From: Thermoplasmata archaeon
GTDB taxonomy: Archaea; Thermoplasmatota; E2; DHVEG-1
Direction of reading: 5' to 3'
NCBI GenBank assembly: GCA_003651045.1
Contig: QMTJ01000048.1
Coordinates: 1-7,562, forward strand
DNA: 7,562 bases
The translations under genes were made by a program, and so were the position numbers. The notes beneath the pieces were generated by a model. The model saw only the letters and a list, made by a program, of their open reading frames with translations. It had not been told where the DNA came from and made no database searches. Below, piece by piece: positions 1-5,724 of this stretch; positions within the stretch are counted from its first letter, which is position 1; each line of letters begins with the position of its first letter.

Positions 1-154
1 CGTGAAAGTAGAAAACGATGGAACTGTACGGCATTCCGGAGGAGAAATCATACAATTTATATATGGGGAAGATGGAGTAGACCCAGCTAGGAGTATAAAT
101 GGGAACGCTGTAGATGTAAACCGGATTATCGCTGATATAAAAGAGGGAGTCTAA
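1..154 (+). CDS. rpoA1: DNA-directed RNA polymerase subunit A' (RpoA1), C-terminal end, partial
   Basis: Only the last 50 codons are present, read in frame from base 2 to a TAA stop at 152-154; the rest lies upstream of the window. The fragment contains the segment IIQFIYGEDGVDP (residues 16-28 of the fragment), a conserved stretch near the end of archaeal A' (equivalent to an internal part of bacterial beta' and eukaryotic Rpb1). It ends in a short DVNRI-containing tail, as A' proteins do. A' forms most of the catalytic body of RNA polymerase, including the Mg-binding site, which is not in this fragment. rpoA2 begins 2 nt after the stop, so the split largest subunit is encoded by adjacent, almost certainly co-translated genes. 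The purine-rich GAGGGAG at 143-149, inside this gene's end, serves as the ribosome binding site of rpoA2. Identification rests on the motif plus the downstream gene order. Confidence 0.93.
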   Translation, partial: VKVENDGTVRHSGGEIIQFIYGEDGVDPARSINGNAVDVNRIIADIKEGV

Positions 155-156
155 AT

Positions 157-1581
157 ATGCCTAAAAAAACAGGTTCCAATAAAAAAACTAAAAATAAAAA
201 AGAAACAAAAAAAGATAAAACAGTTGAAACAGTAGAAAAAACAAGTACAAGTAAAAAAACTGTAAACAAAACCAGAGGAAAAAAACAAAAGATACAAGTT
301 AAAAAAGAAGAAAAGAAAGACAAAAAAACCAAGAAAAAAGAAAAACATGTTAAAAAAACTGAAACAAGAGTGGTAAATGTACCTTCACCTGTTGAAAAAA
401 AGGAACCTGAAGAATACAAAAAACTAAGAGAAAAAATAAAACAAATCCTACATGATAAGTTTCTTCCTCTTTCTGTTATTGATGAAATCATATATAAAGT
501 CGCTAATGATAAAACATTAGAGTCGAAACTAAAAGAGATAGTAACTCGAGCACTAAACGAGTATGAAAAAAACATTATAGATCCATCTGAAGCCTGCGGG
601 ATAGTAAGCGCTCAGAGTATAGGTGAACCTGGGACTCAGATGACAATGAGGACGTTCCATTACGCTGGTGTAGCTGAGATAAACGTCACCTTAGGTCTCC
701 CGCGTCTTATAGAAATAGTAGATGCGCGTTCTATACCCTCTACACCCATGATGAACATTTACCTTAGAGATGAATACCGTTTGAATCACGATCTCGCTAA
801 AGAAGTAGCTAACCAGATAGAAATAACCAGATTAAATAGTGTAGCAGATATAGAAACAGACCTCACCAACCTTGTGATATATGTAAAACCTAATTTAAAA
901 ACATTAAAAAACAAACATATCACAATAGATGAAATAGTGGAAAACATTAAAAAAATCAGAGGAATAGATGTAAAAGCTGAAAAAGAAAAAATCAAAATAA
1001 CCCTGGATGAACCTAGTTTTAAAAAACTATTAGATGTAAATGAAACACTTAAAGAGTTAAAAGTAAAAGGTATAGATGGTATCAAAAGAGTAATTATTAG
1101 AAACGAACCCAACGAAGGCTATGTTATCTACAGCGAGGGTAGCAACCTAGAAAAAGTATTAGAAACTGAAGGAGTCGACCCATATAGAACTACTACTAAT
1201 GATATACAAGCTGTTGGTAGAGTACTCGGTATAGAAGCAGCTCGTAACATGATAATACAAGAAGCCTACAACACATTATCTGAACAAGGTTTAAACGTGG
1301 ATCTAAGGCATATAATGCTCGTAGCTGATTTAATGACTACAGATGGAACAATAAGAGCCATAGGTAGACACGGTGTTAGTAAAGAAAAAGAATCAGTGCT
1401 TTCACGTGCAGCTTTTGAAATCACCGTTAGTCACCTACTACAAGCTGCTCGTCGTGGTGAAACAGATAAACTAGGTGGAGTAGCAGAAAACATCATAGTA
1501 GGGCAACCAGTTAAACTTGGTACAGGTGCAGTTGAACTCGTTATGAAAACAACCAGGAAGAAGACCAAAAAGGAGAAATAA
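157..1581 (+). CDS. rpoA2: DNA-directed RNA polymerase subunit A'' (RpoA2) with lysine-rich N-terminal extension
   Basis: A'' is the C-terminal portion of the largest RNA polymerase subunit, contributing the trigger loop, part of the jaw and the C-terminal clamp segment. The 474-residue product is longer than the usual 380-400. Residues 1 to about 70 are low-complexity and very basic (29 Lys in the first 70), followed by a Pro/Glu linker to about 85. The normal A'' fold starts near EYKKLREKIKQ (86-96). Family signatures are EACGIVSAQSIGEPGTQM (145-162), the trigger loop with Gln161, Met164, Arg165 and the catalytic-type His168, then NVTLGLPRLIEI (176-187). The C-terminal domain includes DLRHIMLVADLMT (382-394), AIGRHGVSKEKESVLSRAAF (401-420) and GGVAENIIVGQ (440-450). 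The tail KTTRKKTKKEK is again basic. The ATG at 157 is chosen because it lies 7 nt after GAGGGAG and 2 nt after the rpoA1 stop. No internal ATG exists before the core; a GTG at 370 lacks a good ribosome site. Confidence 0.97.
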   Translation: MPKKTGSNKKTKNKKETKKDKTVETVEKTSTSKKTVNKTRGKKQKIQVKKEEKKDKKTKKKEKHVKKTETRVVNVPSPVEKKEPEEYKKLREKIKQILHDKFLPLSVIDEIIYKVANDKTLESKLKEIVTRALNEYEKNIIDPSEACGIVSAQSIGEPGTQMTMRTFHYAGVAEINVTLGLPRLIEIVDARSIPSTPMMNIYLRDEYRLNHDLAKEVANQIEITRLNSVADIETDLTNLVIYVKPNLKTLKNKHITIDEIVENIKKIRGIDVKAEKEKIKITLDEPSFKKLLDVNETLKELKVKGIDGIKRVIIRNEPNEGYVIYSEGSNLEKVLETEGVDPYRTTTNDIQAVGRVLGIEAARNMIIQEAYNTLSEQGLNVDLRHIMLVADLMTTDGTIRAIGRHGVSKEKESVLSRAAFEITVSHLLQAARRGETDKLGGVAENIIVGQPVKLGTGAVELVMKTTRKKTKKEK

Positions 1582-1585
1582 AAAA

Positions 1586-1888
1586 ATGGTAGACATAGAA
1601 AAAGTTTTAAAAAACACAGTGAAAAAAGGTAAAGTAAAACTTGGTGCTAAACAAACTAAACAAGTGATAAAAGACGGAACAGCGAAACTCATTATCATAG
1701 CTAAAAACTGTCCATATGCTACAGAGATAAACGATTTAGCTAAAAAGAAGAAAATACCCGTTTATCATTCAGATTCCAACTCCACAAACCTTGGTTACAC
1801 CTGCGGTAAAAACTTTGCAGTATCAGTTTTTGCAGTATTAGATGATGGTGGATCAAATATTTTAAACATTATAAAAAAGAAGAGATAA
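1586..1888 (+). CDS. rpl30e: Large ribosomal subunit protein eL30 (L30e)
   Basis: This encodes a 100-residue protein of the eL30/L7Ae-like fold, an rRNA-binding component of the large ribosomal subunit shared by archaea and eukaryotes but absent from bacteria. Length is typical. Recognisable family segments are the RNA-binding GTAKLIIIAKNCP (31-43), the short IPVY strand (57-60), LGYTCGKNFAVSVFAV (69-84, matching the family's LG-x-x-CGK pattern) and the DDGGSNIL tail (86-93). The ATG is 4 nt after the rpoA2 stop, with AAGGAG at 1570-1575 ten nt upstream, overlapping the end of rpoA2. Placement between rpoA2 and nusA is the standard archaeal arrangement, so expression is expected to be linked to RNA polymerase subunit synthesis. 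No irregularity is visible. Confidence 0.95.
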   Translation: MVDIEKVLKNTVKKGKVKLGAKQTKQVIKDGTAKLIIIAKNCPYATEINDLAKKKKIPVYHSDSNSTNLGYTCGKNFAVSVFAVLDDGGSNILNIIKKKR

Positions 1889-1902
1889 AGGGTAAACAAA
1901 CC

Positions 1903-2328
1903 ATGGCTGATATCACATTCTCCAACGAAAACATGCAATATATCAATATGGCTAGCAGGATTACTAGGACTGAAATCCTGGATTGCATGATCACAGAGGA
2001 TAAACTTATTTTTATTGTACAGAAAGGCCAACTTGGTTTAGCTATTGGTGTCAAAGCTAAAAACCTTGAAAAACTACGTAACCTTTTTAAAAAAAACATA
2101 AAATTTGTTGAGTATGATCCTGACAAAGAAAAATTTATTTACAACCTATGTAAACCCTACAGAGTCAACAAAATAGAGTTAGAAGGAGAAGACGATTCGG
2201 TTATTGCAAAAATCGAAGTAAACGTAAGTGATAAATCAAAGCTCATAGGTAAAGACGGTAGAAACATTGATGCTATCCGTCAACTTGCTCGTAGGCATCA
2301 TTCTATAAAAGACGTGCAGGTTAAATAA
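1903..2328 (+). CDS. nusA: Archaeal NusA-like transcription termination/antitermination factor (two KH domains)
   Basis: This 141-residue protein corresponds to the short archaeal NusA, which has only the two KH RNA-binding domains and lacks the bacterial N-terminal polymerase-binding and S1 domains. KH2 is intact, with LIGKDGRNIDAIRQLARR (114-131) carrying the GxxG loop G116-K-D-G119. KH1 is at about 35-75 and contains GLAIGVKAKNLEKL (45-58); its loop reads GVKA, so the second glycycine position is Ala52. Length and the N-terminal region before KH1 fit the family. It starts 14 nt after rpl30e, with AAGGG at 1888-1892 about 10 nt upstream of the ATG. It is the last gene of the polymerase cluster here: a T-run follows the stop, and rps12, commonly next in archaea, is replaced by an oxidoreductase gene. 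Its role in archaea is presumed to be RNA binding during transcription or rRNA processing; direct evidence is limited. Confidence 0.92.
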   Translation: MADITFSNENMQYINMASRITRTEILDCMITEDKLIFIVQKGQLGLAIGVKAKNLEKLRNLFKKNIKFVEYDPDKEKFIYNLCKPYRVNKIELEGEDDSVIAKIEVNVSDKSKLIGKDGRNIDAIRQLARRHHSIKDVQVK

Positions 2329-2343
2329 AAAAAACAGTTTTTT
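2327..2343 (+). terminator. Possible T-rich terminator of the rpo operon
   Basis: Right after the nusA stop, eight A's are followed by CAG and six T's (T-run 2338-2343). Archaeal intrinsic termination depends mainly on a T-rich coding strand, and this is the first such tract downstream of nusA. The A6/T6 arms could pair around a 3-nt loop, but such a hairpin would be very weak. The tract is short, so partial read-through into the oxidoreductase operon is likely. In so AT-rich a sequence a T6 run could also be chance. Confidence 0.35.
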
Positions 2344-2350
2344 AAACACC

Positions 2351-2358
2351 CTATATAT
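2351..2358 (+). promoter_or_regulatory. TATA-like box ahead of the oxidoreductase operon
   Basis: CTATATAT in the nusA-pdhA gap resembles the archaeal TATA consensus. It is the only such element in this gap apart from the TTTTTAAA at 2339-2346. With the usual spacing of about 25 nt from box centre to transcription start, initiation would fall near 2380, at or just past the preferred start codon. That fits poorly unless the spacing is shorter. The upstream TTTTTAAA would place the start near 2368 and leave a very short leader. Either the operon has its own promoter with atypical geometry or it is transcribed by read-through from rpo. Confidence 0.3.
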
Positions 2359-2360
2359 TC

Positions 2361-2365
2361 AGGAG
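2361..2365 (+). promoter_or_regulatory. Shine-Dalgarno sequence deciding the pdhA start
   Basis: AGGAG followed by TGGGGG matches the archaeal anti-Shine-Dalgarno. It overlaps the first possible start (GTG at 2365) and so cannot serve that codon. It sits 11 nt before the in-frame TTG at 2377, which is usable though slightly long. This is the main reason for preferring TTG 2377. Confidence 0.5.
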
Positions 2366-2376
2366 TGGGGGCTAGT

Positions 2377-3834
2377 TTGAGAATACAGAATCACCCGATT
2401 ATTGATTTCAAACAAAAGAAAAAAATAACTTTTTATTTCAACAGGAGAAAACTGGAAGGATTCGAGGGCGATAGTATCGCCTCGGCGCTCTATGCCAATG
2501 GTGTAAAGGTTTTCACAAAAAGCCTAAGATATGATAACCCCCGAGGTTTTTTCTGCGGTATTGGTAAATGCGCCTCCTGTCTCATGCGAGTGAACGGTAT
2601 ACCTAATGTTAGAACGTGTATAGCACCATTAAAGGAAAACATAAAAGTAGAGACTCAGGAGAAACTACCTGCTCTCTCCTCTGCTGAGTTCAACAAGCAA
2701 CATAAAAAAACCCTTACCGTTGATCTCCTTGTTGTAGGGGCTGGCCCTGCTGGTATGTGCAGTAGTATAGAAGCAGCTCGTCAAGGAGCAAGTGTTCTCC
2801 TTGTTGATGAAAACATGGATGTCGGTGGTCAACTTATTAAACAAACACATAAATTCTTTGGTTCTAAACAGGAGAGAGCAGGTACAAGAGGTATCGAGAT
2901 CGCTGAAGAGTTAAAAAAAGAAATAAAAAAGTTACAGGAGCAGAAGAAAATAAATCTTATGGTTAACTCTACTGTGATTGGCTATTATGAGGGGGAAAAG
3001 GGTAAACATAGATTTGGAGTTGTAAAAAGAAAAGGTTACAGTAGTATTTTTTATGAGGTAGTATGTCGCGCTGTGGTTTTTTCATGTGGTGCTATGGAGA
3101 ATATGTTGTTGTTTCCAGGTAATGATTTACCTGGTGTTTATGGTGCGGGGGCTGTTCAAACTCTTATGAATGTTTATGGTGTTAAACCTGGTAACAGGGT
3201 GTTAATGGTTGGAGCAGGTAATGTCGGTCTTATTGTTTCTTATCAACTCCTTCAAGCAGGTGTGCAGGTGGATAGAGTAGTAGAAGCAGCACCAGTTATT
3301 GGTGGTTATCATGTTCATGCTGCTAAACTTAGAAGATGTGGTGTTCCCATTTATACCTCATATTCAGTTAAGGAAGTATACGGTAGAAACTGTGTGGAGG
3401 GTGCAGTTGTTGTAAAACTTGATGAAAACTGGAATCCGATAGAGGGAACTGAGGAAAAAATAAAATGCGACACGGTTTGTCTCGCTGTAGGTCTTACTCC
3501 ATCGACACGGCTACTCTCTCAAGCTGGTGTTGAAATGGAGTTCATCCCAGAGGCAGGAGGCTATGTTGCTCTTCATAACAGGTTTATGGAAACAACAGTT
3601 GACAATATCTATGTAGCAGGTGATTCATCTGGTATCGAAGAGGCATCTACTGCTATGATAGAAGGAAAAATAGCAGGTGTAGCAGCATCGTTAAAACTCG
3701 GTTATAACCAGAATGCTAAGAAACTTTTGAAACAGTACTTAGAAGAACTAGATCGACTTAGAAGTGGCCCATTTGGTGAAAAACCAAGGATTGCTAAAGA
3801 GAAGATAACAAAATTTTTGGAGAAAAAAACATGA
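2377..3834 (+). CDS. pdhA: Dye-linked L-proline dehydrogenase-type alpha subunit: [2Fe-2S] + FAD/NAD oxidoreductase
   Basis: Numbered from TTG 2377 (485 aa; GTG 2365 would add four). The N-terminal Fer2_4-type domain (about 1-100) carries Cys60, Cys65, Cys68 and Cys81 (CX4CX2CX12C), predicted to hold a [2Fe-2S] cluster. A two-dinucleotide-fold flavoprotein follows: FAD motif VGAGPAG (120-126), second nucleotide motif VGAGNVG (278-284, probably NAD or ATP) and the closing FAD motif YVAGDSSG (412-419). The same architecture forms the first half of sarcosine oxidase alpha, HcnA/HcnB and opine/hydroxyproline oxidases. Here it ends at about 54 kDa without the GcvT-like domain of sarcosine oxidase, matching the alpha subunit of thermococcal proline dehydrogenase, reported to have NADH dehydrogenase activity. 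The N-terminus MRIQNHPI matches the family's usual beginning, supporting the TTG. The stop overlaps the next gene (ATGA), so the two are probably translationally coupled. Substrate assignment comes from the whole operon, not from this subunit. Cytoplasmic; no signal peptide or membrane helix. Confidence 0.82.
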   Translation: MRIQNHPIIDFKQKKKITFYFNRRKLEGFEGDSIASALYANGVKVFTKSLRYDNPRGFFCGIGKCASCLMRVNGIPNVRTCIAPLKENIKVETQEKLPALSSAEFNKQHKKTLTVDLLVVGAGPAGMCSSIEAARQGASVLLVDENMDVGGQLIKQTHKFFGSKQERAGTRGIEIAEELKKEIKKLQEQKKINLMVNSTVIGYYEGEKGKHRFGVVKRKGYSSIFYEVVCRAVVFSCGAMENMLLFPGNDLPGVYGAGAVQTLMNVYGVKPGNRVLMVGAGNVGLIVSYQLLQAGVQVDRVVEAAPVIGGYHVHAAKLRRCGVPIYTSYSVKEVYGRNCVEGAVVVKLDENWNPIEGTEEKIKCDTVCLAVGLTPSTRLLSQAGVEMEFIPEAGGYVALHNRFMETTVDNIYVAGDSSGIEEASTAMIEGKIAGVAASLKLGYNQNAKKLLKQYLEELDRLRSGPFGEKPRIAKEKITKFLEKKT

Positions 3835-4295
3835 AGGAATACGAAAAAACAGGTGTGCTTAGTTTAAAAGATTTAAGACTACCCAATGAGAAACAGCTGG
3901 AGAAAGGCGTAGCAATCATTGAATGTGTGCAACATATACCATGTAACCCTTGCGTGGATGCATGTCCTTTCGATGCTATATCTATGAAGGATATCAATGA
4001 TTTACCAGTTGTTGATTTTGATAAATGCGTCGGGTGTGGTCAATGTATCAGTGTCTGTCCTGGTCTCGCTATTTTTGTAGTTAAGCATATCATGGATGGT
4101 AAAGCTTTGATCTCTATACCATATGAGTTTTTACCAGTTCCAAGTGTTAATGATAAAGTCGAAGCCCTGGATAGAGAAGGAAGGTTTGTTGATACTGTTG
4201 TTGTAAAAAAAGTTGTTAAAAAGGGTAAAACCTGGGTTGTTACAGTGTTAGCCAATGTTGAGGATGCTATGAATATTAGGAATATAAGGGTCTAA
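3831..4295 (+). CDS. pdhF: Ferredoxin-like subunit with two [4Fe-4S] motifs (PdhF-type)
   Basis: This 154-residue (about 17 kDa) electron-transfer protein has two predicted [4Fe-4S] sites. The first is Cys32, 38, 41, 45 followed by Pro (CX5CX2CX3CP, within HIPCNPCVDACP). The second is Cys66, 69, 72, 76 followed by Pro (classical CX2CX2CX3CP). The longer first spacing and the HIPCNPC sequence characterise the ferredoxin subunit of this dehydrogenase family rather than free ferredoxins. From about residue 88 a beta-rich C-terminal region (IPYEFLPVPS to the end) is probably a small barrel for docking on the flavoprotein subunits. Translation starts in a 4-nt ATGA overlap with the alpha gene, with GGAG at 3819-3822 eight nt upstream. 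Size and position match the gamma/PdhF subunit of Thermococcus proline dehydrogenase. Predicted role: relay electrons between the flavoproteins and a further acceptor. Cytoplasmic; no membrane segment. Confidence 0.82.
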   Translation: MKEYEKTGVLSLKDLRLPNEKQLEKGVAIIECVQHIPCNPCVDACPFDAISMKDINDLPVVDFDKCVGCGQCISVCPGLAIFVVKHIMDGKALISIPYEFLPVPSVNDKVEALDREGRFVDTVVVKKVVKKGKTWVVTVLANVEDAMNIRNIRV

Positions 4296-4300
4296 ATATT

Positions 4301-4573
4301 ATGGTGAAGAAAAAAATAATTGTTTGTAGATGCGAGGATTTAACCCTTGAAGATGTTGAAAAAGCTATCGATGAGGGTTATATTGATCTTGAGGAGTTAC
4401 GTAAAAAACTCCGTATAGGTATGGGTCCATGCCAAGGGCGAGTATGTTTACCAATTGTTATGAAAATACTTGAACGTAAAACTGGTAAAAAAATACCAAA
4501 AGAGTCTCTTCCAAAGGCTCGTCCACCTATTATCCCTGTTCCTCTTGGTACTCTTGCAAGTGAGGAAAAATGA
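4301..4573 (+). CDS. pdhX: Small BFD-like [2Fe-2S] subunit (PdhX-type)
   Basis: This is a 90-residue protein of the Fer2_BFD (bacterioferritin-associated ferredoxin-like) family. The cluster ligands are Cys9 and Cys11 (IIVCRCEDLT, 6-15) and Cys44 and Cys49 (MGPCQGRVC, 41-49), giving CxC and CX4C pairs separated by a predicted helical hairpin. Residues 51-66 form another helix, and the C-terminus has a proline-rich tail, RPPIIPVPLG (74-83). A similar tail follows the BFD domain in related sarcosine/HCN/proline oxidoreductases, where it is probably an interface element. The ATG lies 5 nt after the ferredoxin stop with AAGGG at 4286-4290; GTG at 4304 is an alternative that changes only the first residue. 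The last bases overlap the beta gene start (ATGA). Size (about 10 kDa) fits the delta/PdhX subunit of Thermococcus proline dehydrogenase. In other members this domain is fused into the alpha chain; here it is separate. Confidence 0.82.
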   Translation: MVKKKIIVCRCEDLTLEDVEKAIDEGYIDLEELRKKLRIGMGPCQGRVCLPIVMKILERKTGKKIPKESLPKARPPIIPVPLGTLASEEK

Positions 4574-5718
4574 TTAAAAAAACTGATGTTGTAATAATTG
4601 GTGGGGGTGTTAATGGTTGCTCCCTTGCGTATAATCTTGCTAAACGCGGTATTGATGTTACACTTTTTGAGAAAAAATATCTTTCATCTGGTGCAACTGG
4701 TGCATGTGGTGCTGGTATCCGTCAGCAATGGTCAACTAAAGAGAATGCTTTGCTTGCTATTGAGAGTGTAAAAATTTTTGAAAAACTAAGTAGAGAACTC
4801 GATGAAGATATAGAGTTTCGTCAAGGTGGCTATCTTATAATGGTTCATGATGAAGAAGAGATGAAACAAGCTGAGAAAAACGTGAGTATGCAGCGAAGTC
4901 TTGGTTTAAAAGTTGACATCTTAGAACCTGATGAAATCAATGATATAGTTCCTATTCTGGATGTTAAAGGTATAAATGCTGTTGGTGCTACTTTTTGCCC
5001 TAGTGATGGTCATGCTAACCCGTTTAAAACAACTTTTGCATATGCAAATGCTGCTCGTAAACTTGGTGCTAAACTTTATACTCATACAACTGTAAACAAG
5101 ATACGTGTTAAGGATGGAACCGTGGTTGGTGTTTCAACAGATAAGGGATTTATTAAAACCAGTGTTGTTGTGAATGCCGCTGGCGTCTGGTCAAGAGATA
5201 TCGCCAGGTTGACAGGTGTAAAACTCCCTAATGTTCCTTTTAGGAAAGAAATCATGGCTACTGAGAGGTTTAAACTCTTGTTCGAGGCTATGGTTATATC
5301 CTTTAAAGATGGTATTTATTTCAGCCAGCAAAGAGAAGGTCAGATCGTTGGTGGTATCCCTATCCCTGGTGAAAAAAGTGGTTATAAAACAATGCCTACC
5401 TTTGCTTTCCTTCAACATATGGCAAAAACACTCACCAGGTATGCTCCGGTTCTTAAACATGTTAATATGCTTCGTCATTGGACAGGTTTTTATGATGTTA
5501 CACCAGATGCAAGGCCTATACTGGGTGAAACACCAGGTATCAAAGGTTTCATACAGTGTAATGGTTTCAGTGGACATGGTTTTATGATATCACCAATGGT
5601 TACAAAGATTTTAACAGAATATATTGTTGATGGAAGAACAAGTGATATACTTGAAAAACTGAGTCTAAACCGTTTTAAAGGTAAAAAAATAGATCGTGAG
5701 ATGTCTGTCGTAGGGTAA
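4570..5718 (+). CDS. pdhB: FAD-dependent amino-acid dehydrogenase beta subunit, probably L-proline dehydrogenase
   Basis: This 382-residue flavoprotein has the DAO (D-amino-acid oxidase/sarcosine oxidase beta) fold. The FAD dinucleotide motif is VVIIGGGVNG (7-16), with the ribose-binding acid at Glu34. SSGATGACGAGIRQQ (39-53) is the conserved flavin-contacting segment, NAAGVWSRD (202-210) the second FAD segment, and GFYDVTPDARPILGE (306-320) with NGFSGHGFMISP (331-342) the C-terminal flavin/substrate region. The family oxidises secondary or N-alkylated amino acids (proline, sarcosine, hydroxyproline, opines). In the proline case the product is pyrroline-5-carboxylate, which opens to glutamate semialdehyde. 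Size (about 43 kDa) and the alpha-ferredoxin-BFD-beta order match thermococcal dye-linked L-proline dehydrogenase, so proline is the best guess, but substrate cannot be read from sequence alone. It begins in an ATGA overlap with the previous gene and ends before a short T-run. No dehydrogenase for pyrroline-5-carboxylate is in the window. Confidence 0.8.
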   Translation: MIKKTDVVIIGGGVNGCSLAYNLAKRGIDVTLFEKKYLSSGATGACGAGIRQQWSTKENALLAIESVKIFEKLSRELDEDIEFRQGGYLIMVHDEEEMKQAEKNVSMQRSLGLKVDILEPDEINDIVPILDVKGINAVGATFCPSDGHANPFKTTFAYANAARKLGAKLYTHTTVNKIRVKDGTVVGVSTDKGFIKTSVVVNAAGVWSRDIARLTGVKLPNVPFRKEIMATERFKLLFEAMVISFKDGIYFSQQREGQIVGGIPIPGEKSGYKTMPTFAFLQHMAKTLTRYAPVLKHVNMLRHWTGFYDVTPDARPILGETPGIKGFIQCNGFSGHGFMISPMVTKILTEYIVDGRTSDILEKLSLNRFKGKKIDREMSVVG

Positions 5719-5724
5719 AAATAG

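Noticed and set aside
126..575. Minus-strand open frame opposite the start of rpoA2, rich in Phe, Leu and Ser and looking membrane-like
   Set aside because: It is the antisense of the AAA/GAA-rich lysine extension, which reads as TTT/TTC; it has no ribosome site or family motif and overlaps a certain gene.
2321..2346. Hairpin-type bacterial intrinsic terminator after nusA
   Set aside because: The only pairing arms are A6 and T6 around three bases, with no G-C pairs; kept only as a possible archaeal T-run terminator.
5231..5587. Plus-strand 118-codon frame inside pdhB
   Set aside because: It is an out-of-frame shadow of a region with conserved DAO-fold motifs; no supporting signal.
2377..5718. 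Assignment as hydrogen cyanide synthase (hcnABC) or heterotetrameric sarcosine oxidase
   Set aside because: The folds are shared, but sarcosine oxidase alpha carries a large GcvT-like domain that is missing here, and hcn clusters lack the separate two-cluster ferredoxin; subunit set, sizes and order fit the thermococcal proline dehydrogenase better. Substrate remains unproven.
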